A stretch of 64,000 bases of DNA from contig NZ_FQWQ01000001.1 of NCBI RefSeq assembly GCF_900129725.1, positions 930,001 through 994,000 of the forward strand. The letters run 5' to 3'. The notes beneath the pieces were generated by a model. It ran no database searches. It saw only the letters and a program-made list of their open reading frames with translations, and had not been told where the DNA came from. Shown here piece after piece: positions 18,279 through 26,378 of the stretch. The stretch comes from Chryseolinea serpens (GTDB lineage: Bacteria; Bacteroidota; Bacteroidia; Cytophagales; Cyclobacteriaceae). The first letter of the stretch is position 1; the number at the start of each line of letters is the position of its first letter. The translations under genes and the position numbers were made by a program.

Positions 18279-20636
18279 CTAAAATTTGATGTTGTAGGTA
18301 ACCGAAGGAAGAATAGGAAACAGGTAGATCATGCGGGCTTCTTTGGTATAGCCATCGCCGATGGTGTCGCCGTCTTTGTTCTTGGTCACGCGGGTGTAGA
18401 TGGTGAACGGATTCTGGCGGTTGTAAGCATTGTACACAGCAAACACCCAGGTACCCTTGAACCGTCGACCTTCGTTCTTTCTGGGCGAATAGGTGGCCGA
18501 CAGGTCAAGACGATGGAAGGCGGGCAACCGATAGCCGTTCCGACTGGTAACAATGTCGGGGTTGTAGCTCTGGAATTGGTACTTTCCTTCCGCCAGCGTG
18601 ATGGGGCGGCCGGTGCTATAGCTAAAGGTGGCTCCGAACGTCCAACGGGCACTGTAGTCGTAGGCGGCCTGGATGTTCACCACATTGCGGCGGTCATAGT
18701 TGGCGGGAAATTCCTGGCCTTGGTTGACGCCGGGGATCTTGCGCATGGTTTTCGACCACGTGTAGCCTACCGATCCGGTCAGCCTGCCCTCCTTTTTGTT
18801 CAGCAACAACTCTAAGCCATACGAATAGGATTTGCCCTGGCGGAATTCGGTGGAGAGATCCTGGTTGAAGAAGATGTCGGCGTTGTCGGCAAAGTCGGTC
18901 ACGTCCTTCATGCTTTTGTAATACGCTTCCGCGGAAAACTCTAACATGTTGTCTTTAAAGTTCCGGAAGTATCCCGCTGCCACCTGGTCGGCAAGCTGCG
19001 GTTTGAGGTAAGGGCTGCTGGGATTCCATGTATTGAAAGGCACCGGCACTGTACCCGCTGCGATGAGGTGGGTGTTCTGCACCATTCTATTATAAGACAC
19101 TTTCACCGATTGGCCTTCGCCGAGCATATAGCGCGCAGCGGCACGAGGCTCCAGGTTCACATAGGTCTTGATATTCTGCCAGGCACCGTAGTGTAGGGTA
19201 TCGGTGCGTACGGGCCGGGAGTTGTCCTGGGGATCGGTATACTCATAGATGTCCGTCGCTCCCAGGTTTTGGAAGATGGATAAACGCAGACCATAATCCA
19301 GCGTAATGCGGTCGGTCAGGCGTTGTTGGTTGCTGATGTAAATGCCGTGGTCGAGGGCATACATTTTCTGAAGGTTGACCTCTTCGAACATAGAGCCTTC
19401 GGTGTTGGGCGCGATCCTGCCCGGCGAAAATCTTCTACCGGTGATGTGGTACCCAAACGTGAGGTCGTTGTTGGTGTTGATAAAATAAGAAAGGTCGTTC
19501 TTAACACTCAGTTCCTCCAGGTTCGATGTCCACTTGAAGCCCTGCACGGGATCTTTCAACTCCAGTTTGTAATCGAAGTTGCTGACAATGATGGAAGTGT
19601 TGGAAAACAAACGTTCATTGAACAAGTGGTTCCAGCGAAAGGTAGCCGTACGGTTGCCCCACGCAAAACCAAATTGATTGCCAAAATTGAACACGTCGCG
19701 TCCACTATAGAAGGCGGCGAAAAAGCGGTTGTTGTTATTGCCCTTCCAGTTCACCTTGGCGTTCACGTCGTAAAAATGTACGAGATTGTCGTTGTTGGCC
19801 GCCCTGAGGAACAAGTCAACATACGAGCGTCGGGCCGAGACGATGAACGAAGCTTTGTCCTTCACCAACGGTCCCTCTACCATGATCCGGCTGGCCATGG
19901 TGCCGATGCCGCCCGTCACACCCAGTTTCTTGTTGTTACCGTCTTTGGTGCGCACTTCGAGGATGGACGAAAGGCGTCCGCCAAAGCGCGCGGGGATCCC
20001 GCCTTTATAGAGTTCGGAGTCTTTAATAACATCGGCGTTGAAAACCGAGAACAAGCCGAACAAGTGCGAAGGGTCATAGATCGGCGCTTCATCGATCAGG
20101 ATCAGGTTCTGGTCGGCGCTACCACCGCGCACATAAAAGCTCGAGGTACCTTCGCCGGCGGTGATCACACCGGGCAACATCTGGATGTTTTTGATAATGT
20201 CTACTTCGCCAAACAGGGCGGGCAATTTGCGCACGCGGTTCATGTCCAGCGTGTTCTTGCTCATTTGCAACGACACCACATTCTCGTCCACACGCTTGTC
20301 GGTGACGGTGACCTCCTGCATCACGGTGGTCTCGCTCAACATGTCCACATTGCGTTCCACATCACCCTGCAGATCGACGGTGACGGTTTGGACGGCATAG
20401 CCCACATAGCTGAATTGAATTTCGTAGGTACCTTTGGGAAGGGTCAGGGAATAAAAACCGTAAGGGTTGGTCACGGTGCCTGCGCTCATTTTCGGGATGT
20501 AGACCGTAACACCGATAAGTTCCTCACCATTAGAGACATCGCGTACATAACCATTGAGGGTAACTTTTTCCTGGCCGAGGGCCACAACGCTGATGAGAAA
20601 GAAAACGGCAAAACTTAAACTAAAACTTCTGATCAT
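18279..20636 (-). CDS. TonB-dependent outer-membrane receptor with CarboxypepD-like N-domain
   Basis: A 785-residue protein starting at ATG 20636, where a clean signal peptide begins (MIRSFSLSFAVFFLISVVALG); an in-frame start 11 codons upstream would bury it. Residues about 24-105 are a carboxypeptidase-regulatory-like beta domain (VTLNGYVRDVSNGEELIGV). A plug domain follows (GEVDIIKNIQMLPGVITAGE, FYVRGGSADQNLILIDEAP). A 22-strand-type barrel fills the rest. The length is at the short end for SusC-like proteins and there is no SusD, so it belongs to the DUF4249-partnered receptor group. It imports an unknown ligand using TonB energy. Confidence 0.9.
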   Translation of the reverse strand: MIRSFSLSFAVFFLISVVALGQEKVTLNGYVRDVSNGEELIGVTVYIPKMSAGTVTNPYGFYSLTLPKGTYEIQFSYVGYAVQTVTVDLQGDVERNVDMLSETTVMQEVTVTDKRVDENVVSLQMSKNTLDMNRVRKLPALFGEVDIIKNIQMLPGVITAGEGTSSFYVRGGSADQNLILIDEAPIYDPSHLFGLFSVFNADVIKDSELYKGGIPARFGGRLSSILEVRTKDGNNKKLGVTGGIGTMASRIMVEGPLVKDKASFIVSARRSYVDLFLRAANNDNLVHFYDVNAKVNWKGNNNNRFFAAFYSGRDVFNFGNQFGFAWGNRTATFRWNHLFNERLFSNTSIIVSNFDYKLELKDPVQGFKWTSNLEELSVKNDLSYFINTNNDLTFGYHITGRRFSPGRIAPNTEGSMFEEVNLQKMYALDHGIYISNQQRLTDRITLDYGLRLSIFQNLGATDIYEYTDPQDNSRPVRTDTLHYGAWQNIKTYVNLEPRAAARYMLGEGQSVKVSYNRMVQNTHLIAAGTVPVPFNTWNPSSPYLKPQLADQVAAGYFRNFKDNMLEFSAEAYYKSMKDVTDFADNADIFFNQDLSTEFRQGKSYSYGLELLLNKKEGRLTGSVGYTWSKTMRKIPGVNQGQEFPANYDRRNVVNIQAAYDYSARWTFGATFSYSTGRPITLAEGKYQFQSYNPDIVTSRNGYRLPAFHRLDLSATYSPRKNEGRRFKGTWVFAVYNAYNRQNPFTIYTRVTKNKDGDTIGDGYTKEARMIYLFPILPSVTYNIKF

Positions 20637-20733
20637 TGGGTAATTGGGTTGGTTTTGTGTTTCAGACAACCGACCCCTTCCTTACCCCTATCGGAAAAGA
20701 AAATAAATTGGATCGTCCCCGAAGCAGCACCTC

Positions 20734-20767
20734 TTCTGACGGATATGCGCACAAATAGTTACTTTTG
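20734..20767 (+). promoter_or_regulatory. Candidate promoter of the 41-aa membrane protein
   Basis: TTCTG (20734-20738), 21 nt, then a perfect TACTTTTG (20760-20767), matching TAnnTTTG; the -33 element is one base off. The start codon is 46 nt on. Confidence 0.45.
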
Positions 20768-20812
20768 AGGCGCATTAATTACAATCTTGTCACAAAATCA
20801 CCCAAAAATTTA

Positions 20813-20938
20813 ATGTTTCGAAAGTTAAGAGAACTTTACCGGGAGTATAAACCATATGTGCGGGTCGATCTCATTATGTATGGAGTGCTGATCCTGGCGA
20901 TCATCTTATATTTTATTTTTGCAAGCGTTTTTGGATAA
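20813..20938 (+). CDS. Small single-pass membrane protein (41 aa)
   Basis: ATG TTT CGA at 20813 encodes 41 residues: a basic amphipathic start (MFRKLRELYREYKPYVRVD), then one transmembrane segment (MYGVLILAIILYFIFASVFG) and TAA. A good TAnnTTTG element lies 46 nt upstream and A-rich sequence precedes the ATG. The basic N-terminus should be cytosolic. No recognised family. It is divergent from the TonB receptor gene. Confidence 0.6.
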   Translation: MFRKLRELYREYKPYVRVDLIMYGVLILAIILYFIFASVFG

Positions 20939-21275
20939 GATTCGTCACGTCGCGGGCACAAGCTTTCTAAAACCTACGCCAGAAATCCAAGACATCCCGA
21001 AACGAAACGTGCAAAGACTGTAGTACCACGACCCAAACTCAAATCCATCCCAGCACGAATCAACAGATCATAGACGCTCCGATAGCCACCGTCCCAATTC
21101 CCCCGCGCGCCGACCTTGATAGAGACAACATTCGTCATGGATACGTACTTGGCGGCAAAACCCGCCAAACAAAAATCGAGTGGGTAGCGCTCATATAAAA
21201 AGGCCATCATCAAACCCACCCCAATCGGCCACAAATCACAAAACCACACCCCCATCACGACGTCACCCCACACCC

Positions 21276-21300
21276 ACTTGTTGGTGTCCCACCAACAAGT
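21276..21300. repeat. Palindrome copy of the GTTGTTGGTG family
   Basis: ACTTGTTGGTG-TCC-CACCAACAAGT, perfect 11-bp arms. On the minus strand it reads like the core at 10853-10875, with GG.G..GACGTC downstream as there. The surrounding 20939-21611 otherwise shows no convincing gene; a 117-codon minus-strand frame over it has biased, repeat-derived composition. Confidence 0.75.
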
Positions 21301-21611
21301 ATTTCCGACCCCAAACCACAAAACCACACCAAGTCATGACGCGCCCATTCAACAATATCCTCCCTCCCGAATCAACAACACATAAGAAAACACCACAAAA
21401 AAAAGAGCCGTCATCAAGGCGGAGATGACGGCTCGTAACCGAAGGGAAAATTTTTGTTGGATGCTTGAAAGCAGATTGCTCTACCTTGCACACCGCGCTT
21501 CTTCACATGCTTGAAAGATATTTTCGTATACCTTTCCCACGTTCCCTCCGAGTTTCTTTTACAAGAGAGAGTATTTAAAATCGTTTACAGGTCTTGCAGG
21601 TCCACCACCAC

Positions 21612-21677
21612 CTAGGCGAGGGTAAGCAAAGCATAGGTCAATAACAGACCGGCAGCAATTCTTAGTAATGTTTTCAT
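21612..21677 (-). CDS. Putative 21-aa hydrophobic microprotein
   Basis: ATG at 21677 encodes MKTLLRIAAGLLLTYALLTL plus one Ala, then TAG: a K/R start and one hydrophobic helix. It follows the 56-residue gene by 12 nt and could be the last gene of the YtxH unit. At this length the frame could be chance; the sharp transmembrane pattern and the position are the only support. Confidence 0.3.
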   Translation of the reverse strand: MKTLLRIAAGLLLTYALLTLA

Positions 21678-21689
21678 AGTCTCCGATCA

Positions 21690-21860
21690 TTAAAAGGTTC
21701 GTAGTATCTTCATCAAATCAATGATCTCTTGCCGGCTCTTCCCGACACGACGTTCCAGTTCTTCATCCTTTTTTGCATTGACACTGACCTGCGTGGCCGG
21801 CTGTGCGGCTATTGCGCTGGACAGGGATGGCTGAAAAGCATTCTTTAACAGTCGCTTCAT
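21690..21860 (-). CDS. Small hypothetical protein (56 aa)
   Basis: ATG at 21860 encodes 56 residues. An Ala/Ser/Gln-rich first half (KNAFQPSLSSAIAAQPATQV) is followed by a charged helix (KKDEELERRVGKSRQEIIDL) that ends at a TAA stop. The second half looks like an amphipathic or coiled-coil segment. It starts 29 nt after the YtxH-like gene on the same strand, so it is probably cotranscribed with it. No family recognised. Confidence 0.5.
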   Translation of the reverse strand: MKRLLKNAFQPSLSSAIAAQPATQVSVNAKKDEELERRVGKSRQEIIDLMKILRTF

Positions 21861-21889
21861 AAGAGAGTGCAGATTGGGAGCGTACGAAC

Positions 21890-22183
21890 TTAGAGCTTGA
21901 TGTTTTCTTTCAAAGAATCGATGGCCGTCTTGCCGTTGCCGGCATAGCGCTCTATTTTTTTATTATAGCCTTTACGCAGGCTGTCCAGGTAGTCGGTGGC
22001 CATGTCGAGAGCTTCCTGGCTGTATTTCTTTGTTTTTTTCTTCAACTGTTTGCGGGTAGCGCTTCCGCTGCTGGGGGCGACCAGCAAGCCGGTGGCCGTG
22101 CCAATGGCTGTTCCCAGCAGGAACGCGCCCACTACTTTCATGGTGGTATTGAGGGTGATTCCGTTTTGATCTATCAGTTTCAT
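21890..22183 (-). CDS. YtxH-like protein
   Basis: A 97-residue protein from ATG 22183 (MKLIDQNGITLN). One Gly/Ala-rich hydrophobic segment (VVGAFLLGTAIGTATGLLVAP, about 15-35) is followed by SSGSATRKQLKKKTKKYSQE and a charged helical tail. This GxxxGxxxGxLxAPxSG arrangement is the YtxH family signature. YtxH proteins are small membrane-associated proteins linked to general stress in Bacillus, of unknown mechanism. It is first in a run of small genes (21860, 21677). Confidence 0.8.
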   Translation of the reverse strand: MKLIDQNGITLNTTMKVVGAFLLGTAIGTATGLLVAPSSGSATRKQLKKKTKKYSQEALDMATDYLDSLRKGYNKKIERYAGNGKTAIDSLKENIKL

Positions 22184-22389
22184 AGCAATAATGCGTTTGT
22201 TCAATACTTTCTTGCGGAGGAGAATACAAATAATGATGCCAAGGCGGTCCTTGTTTTTATAAATTACTTACACACAATAACTTACAAACGATCAAAGAAA
22301 AATTACAGGAGGTAGCGCGCGGGAAAAATTTCCACAGATTGTTGATTTATCTTTCAGAATTGCTCAAAACCTTACACACATCCGCAAAC

Positions 22390-22420
22390 AAAAAAAGCCC
22401 CGCCGATGAAGACGAGGCTT
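22390..22420 (-). terminator. Terminator after the 45-aa membrane protein
   Basis: On the minus strand AAGCCTCG pairs with CGGGGCTT (one G-U) followed by seven T. It lies 58 nt past the stop of the gene at 22478-22615. Confidence 0.75.
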
Positions 22421-22477
22421 GGTCAGTTTCTTTTATCCGGCGCATCAGTTCGCGAGCGCCGGTCCGTACGCGCCAGC

Positions 22478-22615
22478 TTACCGGGAGTTAGAGCGTTCGA
22501 AGGGATTCTCATCACCTTTCGGTTTTGGAAAAAGGATCTTGCTTAGTTTGTAAGCGATAATGATGAATACACCGTAGGTAAGCATCGCGCAAAAGACAAT
22601 CAGGAGTGGGTTCAT
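22478..22615 (-). CDS. Small membrane protein (45 aa)
   Basis: ATG at 22615 encodes MNPLLIVFCAMLTYGVFIII, then AYKLSKILFPKPKGDENPF and a short polar end. One transmembrane helix (residues 3-21) is followed by a short basic/acidic tail that should be cytosolic. It has its own terminator. The ENPFER tail is a plausible conserved end, but I recognise no family. Confidence 0.55.
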   Translation of the reverse strand: MNPLLIVFCAMLTYGVFIIIAYKLSKILFPKPKGDENPFERSNSR

Positions 22616-23004
22616 GGAATAGGGGTTCTTATTCGTATGCTTATGCGATAACGAAAATTGATGCCAGCGAAAAGACCACGGCCCATTATCAAATCAAAAA
22701 GTAATCTTTAACCAAAAGAAATATGCCTCCTTGCCTATGCTGGTGAGGTTTTTTGAGTGGCCACGACTTTTTTAAGGGAGGAAAGAACGGCACACCCGCC
22801 TTCGCTGAAAAACCCAATTCGAGAAAGAAGGCACCCTTTGAGCAGGGGTTTCATCCCAGTACGGGAGCATCCAACCAAGTCCAACCCTGCATAATCTTCT
22901 CGACCAACCCAGTTCAACCCAGGTGCGCCGGATCGCGACGCGCATTCTTTCCCATTTGACTACAGTCAAAATTCTTCGATATTTCGAAATTCATTAACCT
23001 TTCC
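22616..23004. other. Intergenic region with palindromes before the ACMSD-like gene
   Basis: About 390 bases between divergent genes. Open frames over 22735-22969 lie on both strands, have no plausible translation signals and look like chance. The recognisable structure is the pair of palindromes at 22955-22988. Confidence 0.5.
22955..22988 (+). promoter_or_regulatory. Candidate promoter/operator of the ACMSD-like gene
   Basis: TTTGACT-AC-AGTCAAA (22955-22970) is a perfect 7-bp inverted repeat. It is followed by TTCGA-TATT-TCGAA (22975-22988). The TTTG inside the first arm is 21 nt before TATTTCGA, a degenerate TAnnTTTG, so a repressor bound to the palindrome would cover the -33 box. The ATG is 16 nt after the second palindrome. 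Confidence 0.4.
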
Positions 23005-24012
23005 ATGCTGAAGATCGACAGTCACACGCACATCCTTCCGAAGAAACTACCGAACTGGAGTGACAAGTTTGGCTACGGCGATTTCATCTACGTGCAGCAC
23101 CACAAACGCGGCTTTGCCAAAATGATGCGGGGCAACCAATTTTTCCGGGAAATCAAAGAGAACGCCTGGAATCCGGAACTGCGCATCCGCGAGTATGAGA
23201 AGTTTCACACCCAGGTGCAGGTGGTCTGCACCATCCCGGTCATGTTCTCCTATTGGGCCAAGCCATTCGACGGTCTGGAGATCTCGCGCTTCCTGAACGA
23301 CCACCTGGCCGAATTAATAGTGAAACATCCCAAAAACTATTTGGGCCTGGCCACCATCCCTATGCAGGACACCGAACTGGCCATCCAGGAACTGGAGCGC
23401 AGCAAAGGCATCGGCTTGAGCGGCGTGCAGATCGGTTCCAACATTAACGACCTCAACCTGAATGAAGAACGTTTCTTTCCCATCTTCGAAGCCTGCGAAA
23501 AACTCGGTATGGCCTTGCTGATCCACCCCTGGAACATCATGGGCGAAAAGAACATCCAGCGCTATTGGCTGCCCTGGCTGGTGGGCATGCCCGCCGAAAC
23601 CTCGCGGGCCATTTGCTCCATGATCTTTGGCGGAATTTTTGAAAGACTCCCAAAGCTGCGCGTTAATTTTGCACATGCCGGCGGCTCGTTTTTGTCCACC
23701 CTGGGGCGGATCCAACACGGCTTCGATTGCCGTCCCGACCTGGTGGCCATCGACAACAACGTGCCCCCGAAAAACTACCTGGGCAAATTCTGGGTCGACA
23801 GCGTGACGCACGACCCGCTCATGCTCGAATACGTGCTGAAACTGCAAGGCTCCAAACGGATCACCCTGGGCTCGGACTATCCTTTCCCTTTAGGTGACCT
23901 GGAAATTGGAAAGTTCATAGAAGAAATGAAACTTGACCCCGGAATAACCGAAGACATTTTTTACCGGGCCGCATTGGAGTGGCTCGATTTGCCAAAAGAA
24001 AGATTTACCTGA
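23005..24012 (+). CDS. ACMSD-like amidohydrolase
   Basis: A 335-residue amidohydrolase-superfamily protein. The metal residues of 2-amino-3-carboxymuconate-6-semialdehyde decarboxylase are all present: HTH at 7-9, His174 (LLIHPWNIMG), His224 (NFAHAGGSFL) and Asp291 (LGSDYPFP). The length matches ACMSD. ACMSD decarboxylates the kynurenine-pathway intermediate ACMS, but no other kynurenine genes lie nearby, so a related decarboxylase or hydrolase is possible. Start at ATG 23005. Its TGA overlaps the next ATG by one base (TGATG), so the two genes are translationally coupled. Confidence 0.85.
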   Translation: MLKIDSHTHILPKKLPNWSDKFGYGDFIYVQHHKRGFAKMMRGNQFFREIKENAWNPELRIREYEKFHTQVQVVCTIPVMFSYWAKPFDGLEISRFLNDHLAELIVKHPKNYLGLATIPMQDTELAIQELERSKGIGLSGVQIGSNINDLNLNEERFFPIFEACEKLGMALLIHPWNIMGEKNIQRYWLPWLVGMPAETSRAICSMIFGGIFERLPKLRVNFAHAGGSFLSTLGRIQHGFDCRPDLVAIDNNVPPKNYLGKFWVDSVTHDPLMLEYVLKLQGSKRITLGSDYPFPLGDLEIGKFIEEMKLDPGITEDIFYRAALEWLDLPKERFT

Positions 24013-24629
24013 TGCGTTACCTCCTCCTACTCCTTCTAACCGCCCTCGCCTACCAGACCAGTTTCGCACAGAGCAAAGTGGACGAATACCTGATGCAGCA
24101 AGAGCAACTGAAAAAGACCCAGCTCCTGCGCGAACTCGACAGCGGCGTCTATTTCATGGACAACGGCGACTACGTCACAGCCGACGTCAAATTCCAATAC
24201 GTGCTCGACCACATCAAGAGTGTGCCCTCCGACCTCACCTTCTTCTTTGGAAAGAATTCGTTCTTCCTTGGCAAGTACAAACAGAGCATCGACTGGCTGA
24301 ACAAATACATTCAACTGAAAGGCACCAACGGCCAGTATTCCCAGGAAGCCGTGCAATGGCAGAAAAAGGCGGAAGTCGAGTATGTCAAACAAAAAACGCA
24401 AGACCCGAAAGTAGTGGGCAACATTCTGTCCACGAACTATGACATCGATTGTGGGCCCGGGGGGAAAGTTATTTGCCCCGTTTGCAAGGGCGAACACGTG
24501 GTGGTGAAAAAGGCCGCCTTTGGCAACACCTATAAGACGTGTGCCTACTGCGACGAGCATGGGTTGCTCACTTGCGTGGAGTACAACCAATTACTCCGCG
24601 GACAACTCAAGCCCAAAAACGCCGAGTAA
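24012..24629 (+). CDS. Secreted TPR-like protein with CxxC pairs
   Basis: A 205-residue protein from ATG 24012, overlapping the upstream stop by one base. Signal peptide MRYLLLLLLTALAYQTSFAQ. Residues 25-150 are helical (DYVTADVKFQYVLDH, YKQSIDWLNKYIQLKG), resembling one or two TPR units. The C-terminal part has two CxxC pairs, VICPVCKGEHVV and TCAYCDEHG, which could form a zinc ribbon or a disulfide/redox site; a Cys also occurs at DIDCGPGG. I recognise no family. Coupling to the ACMSD-like gene suggests related use, but the partner is cytosolic and this one exported, so the link may be only transcriptional. Confidence 0.65.
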   Translation: MRYLLLLLLTALAYQTSFAQSKVDEYLMQQEQLKKTQLLRELDSGVYFMDNGDYVTADVKFQYVLDHIKSVPSDLTFFFGKNSFFLGKYKQSIDWLNKYIQLKGTNGQYSQEAVQWQKKAEVEYVKQKTQDPKVVGNILSTNYDIDCGPGGKVICPVCKGEHVVVKKAAFGNTYKTCAYCDEHGLLTCVEYNQLLRGQLKPKNAE

Positions 24630-24660
24630 AACCGCATTTTCCGCTTTGACGGAGAAGCGT

Positions 24661-24668
24661 TACCTTTG
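24661..24668 (+). promoter_or_regulatory. Candidate -7 element of trhO
   Basis: TACCTTTG matches TAnnTTTG exactly and lies 29 nt before the trhO ATG; the correctly spaced -33 box is poor (TTTC). Confidence 0.4.
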
Positions 24669-24697
24669 CCGCCGATTAACCTGCAATTAATCGCATC

Positions 24698-25729
24698 ATG
24701 GCATTGTATAACCGCGTAAACGGCCGCGTCCTCAAGGAGAAAATGCGCGCCGAGACCCAAAAACGGGTCACCATCTCTTTCTATAAATACCACCACATCA
24801 CCGACCCCGCCGTCTTTCGCGACCAGCTCTACCTGGGCCTGGAAGCCATGGAAGTGCTCGGCAGGATCTACGTGGCCACCGAAGGCATCAATGCCCAGAT
24901 CAGCGTTCCCGAGGAAAAAACAGAAACGTTCCGCGCCTATCTCTACAGCATCTCATTCCTGAACAACATCCGCCTTAACATCGCCGTACAAGATGACGGC
25001 AAGTCGTTCTTCAAACTCAAGATCCTCGTCCGCAAAAAGATCGTAGCCGACGGCCTCGACGACAGCACCTTCGACGCCTCCAAGACCGGTGTCCACGTCA
25101 ATGCCAAAGAGTTCAACGCACTGGCCGAGGACCCCAACACGATCATCGTCGACATGCGCAACCATTACGAAAGTGAAGTCGGCCATTTCAAAAACGCCAT
25201 CCTCCCCGACGTCGACACGTTTCGCGAGGAATTGCAACTGGTGGAAGACCTCATGAGAGAACAGAAAGACAAGAACCTGCTCATGTATTGCACCGGCGGC
25301 ATCCGCTGCGAGAAGGCCAGCGCCTGGATGAAACACCAGGGATTCAAGAACATTTTCCAGCTCAACGGCGGCATCATCGAATACGCCCGCCAAGTAAAGC
25401 AGGAAGGCATCGAAAACAAATTCATCGGCAAGAACTTCGTCTTCGACGAGCGCCTCGGCGAACGCATCACCGACGACATCATCGCCCTCTGCCACCAATG
25501 CGGCCAACCCTGCGACGACCACGTCAACTGTAAAAACGACGGCTGCCACCTCCTCTTCATCCAATGCAAAGCCTGCGCAGAAAAATACAACCAATGCTGC
25601 AGCGAAGAATGCCAACACATCCTCACCCTCCCCGAAGAAGCCCAAAAAGAAATCCGCAAAGGCGTGAACAAAGGACGCCAGGTCTTCAAAAAAGGCCGCT
25701 CCGAAAACATCCTACATAAACCCGAATAG
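24698..25729 (+). CDS. trhO: tRNA uridine-34 hydroxylase TrhO (rhodanese-like YceA)
   Basis: An oxygen-dependent hydroxylase forming 5-hydroxyuridine at tRNA position 34, in the cytosol. The protein has 343 residues, typical for TrhO/YceA. The N-terminal acylphosphatase-like domain holds FYKYHHI and GRIYVATEGINAQISV. The rhodanese domain contains IIVDMRNHYESEVGHF and the active-site loop LMYCTGGIRCEKAS (Cys198). The Cys-rich C-terminal domain (CHQCGQPCDDHVNC, QCKACAEKYNQCCSEEC) probably binds zinc. Monocistronic with a TAnnTTTG box upstream. Confidence 0.95.
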   Translation: MALYNRVNGRVLKEKMRAETQKRVTISFYKYHHITDPAVFRDQLYLGLEAMEVLGRIYVATEGINAQISVPEEKTETFRAYLYSISFLNNIRLNIAVQDDGKSFFKLKILVRKKIVADGLDDSTFDASKTGVHVNAKEFNALAEDPNTIIVDMRNHYESEVGHFKNAILPDVDTFREELQLVEDLMREQKDKNLLMYCTGGIRCEKASAWMKHQGFKNIFQLNGGIIEYARQVKQEGIENKFIGKNFVFDERLGERITDDIIALCHQCGQPCDDHVNCKNDGCHLLFIQCKACAEKYNQCCSEECQHILTLPEEAQKEIRKGVNKGRQVFKKGRSENILHKPE

Positions 25730-25826
25730 GCGCAGCCATGCACAGTCTCCCGCCTCGGGGACTGTGCTATCTCGAATATAACCTGGACGCTAAATAATCC
25801 CGGGCTTATATGTATTTTACCCCCCC

Positions 25827-26363
25827 ATGAAACCCAACTCCATCGCCCGCATCGGCATCATTAACGTCTCGGACCGCGCCAGCCAAGGCATCTACGAAGA
25901 CATCCCCGGCAAAGCCATCGTCGAAACCCTCACCGAATACCTGACCAGTCCCTGGGAAAAAGAATACGCCGTTGTGCCTGACGAACAGGATCTTATCGAG
26001 CAAACCCTCATCGAAATGGCCGATGTGAAAGGATGCTGTCTCATTATTACATCCGGTGGAACCGGTCCAGCCCTTCGCGACGTGACACCCGAGGCCACGG
26101 AAGCGGTCTGCAACAAGCTTATGCCTGGATTTGGGGAGCTGATGCGAGCAAAAAGTCTTACATACGTGCCAACGGCTATTCTTTCGCGCCAGACCGCCGG
26201 CATCAGGAACCGAACTTTAATTGTAAATTTGCCAGGGAAGCCAAAAGCCATCCGGCAATGCCTGGAGGCCGTCTTTCCGGCGATACCGTATTGCATCGAC
26301 CTGCTGGAGGGACCATTCATCGAGTGTAATGATCAGATAATTAGGGTATTTAGACCCCAGTAA
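25827..26363 (+). CDS. mog: Molybdopterin adenylyltransferase (MogA type)
   Basis: Adenylates molybdopterin before molybdate insertion in molybdenum-cofactor synthesis. The protein has 178 residues. It aligns along its whole length with E. coli MogA: IGIINVSDRASQGIYED at the start, PDEQDLIEQTL with Asp52, the SGGTGPALRDVTPEA active-site loop with Asp85, MPGFGELMR, and PYCIDLLEGP near the end. No other moa/moe genes are nearby. ATG 25827 follows a C-rich stretch with no obvious ribosome site, normal for this phylum. The M23 peptidase starts 15 nt downstream. Confidence 0.92.
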   Translation: MKPNSIARIGIINVSDRASQGIYEDIPGKAIVETLTEYLTSPWEKEYAVVPDEQDLIEQTLIEMADVKGCCLIITSGGTGPALRDVTPEATEAVCNKLMPGFGELMRAKSLTYVPTAILSRQTAGIRNRTLIVNLPGKPKAIRQCLEAVFPAIPYCIDLLEGPFIECNDQIIRVFRPQ

Positions 26364-26378
26364 TTAAATTACGACTTT

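Noticed and set aside
20974-21327. 117-codon minus-strand frame over the 21.28-kb palindrome
   Set aside because: Its N-terminus is a translation of the palindrome itself and its residues are strongly biased (Gly/Trp/Val); it is more likely repeat-derived.
22735-22969. Overlapping short frames on both strands upstream of the ACMSD-like gene
   Set aside because: They overlap one another, lack translation signals and are rich in Arg/Trp/Pro; probably chance.
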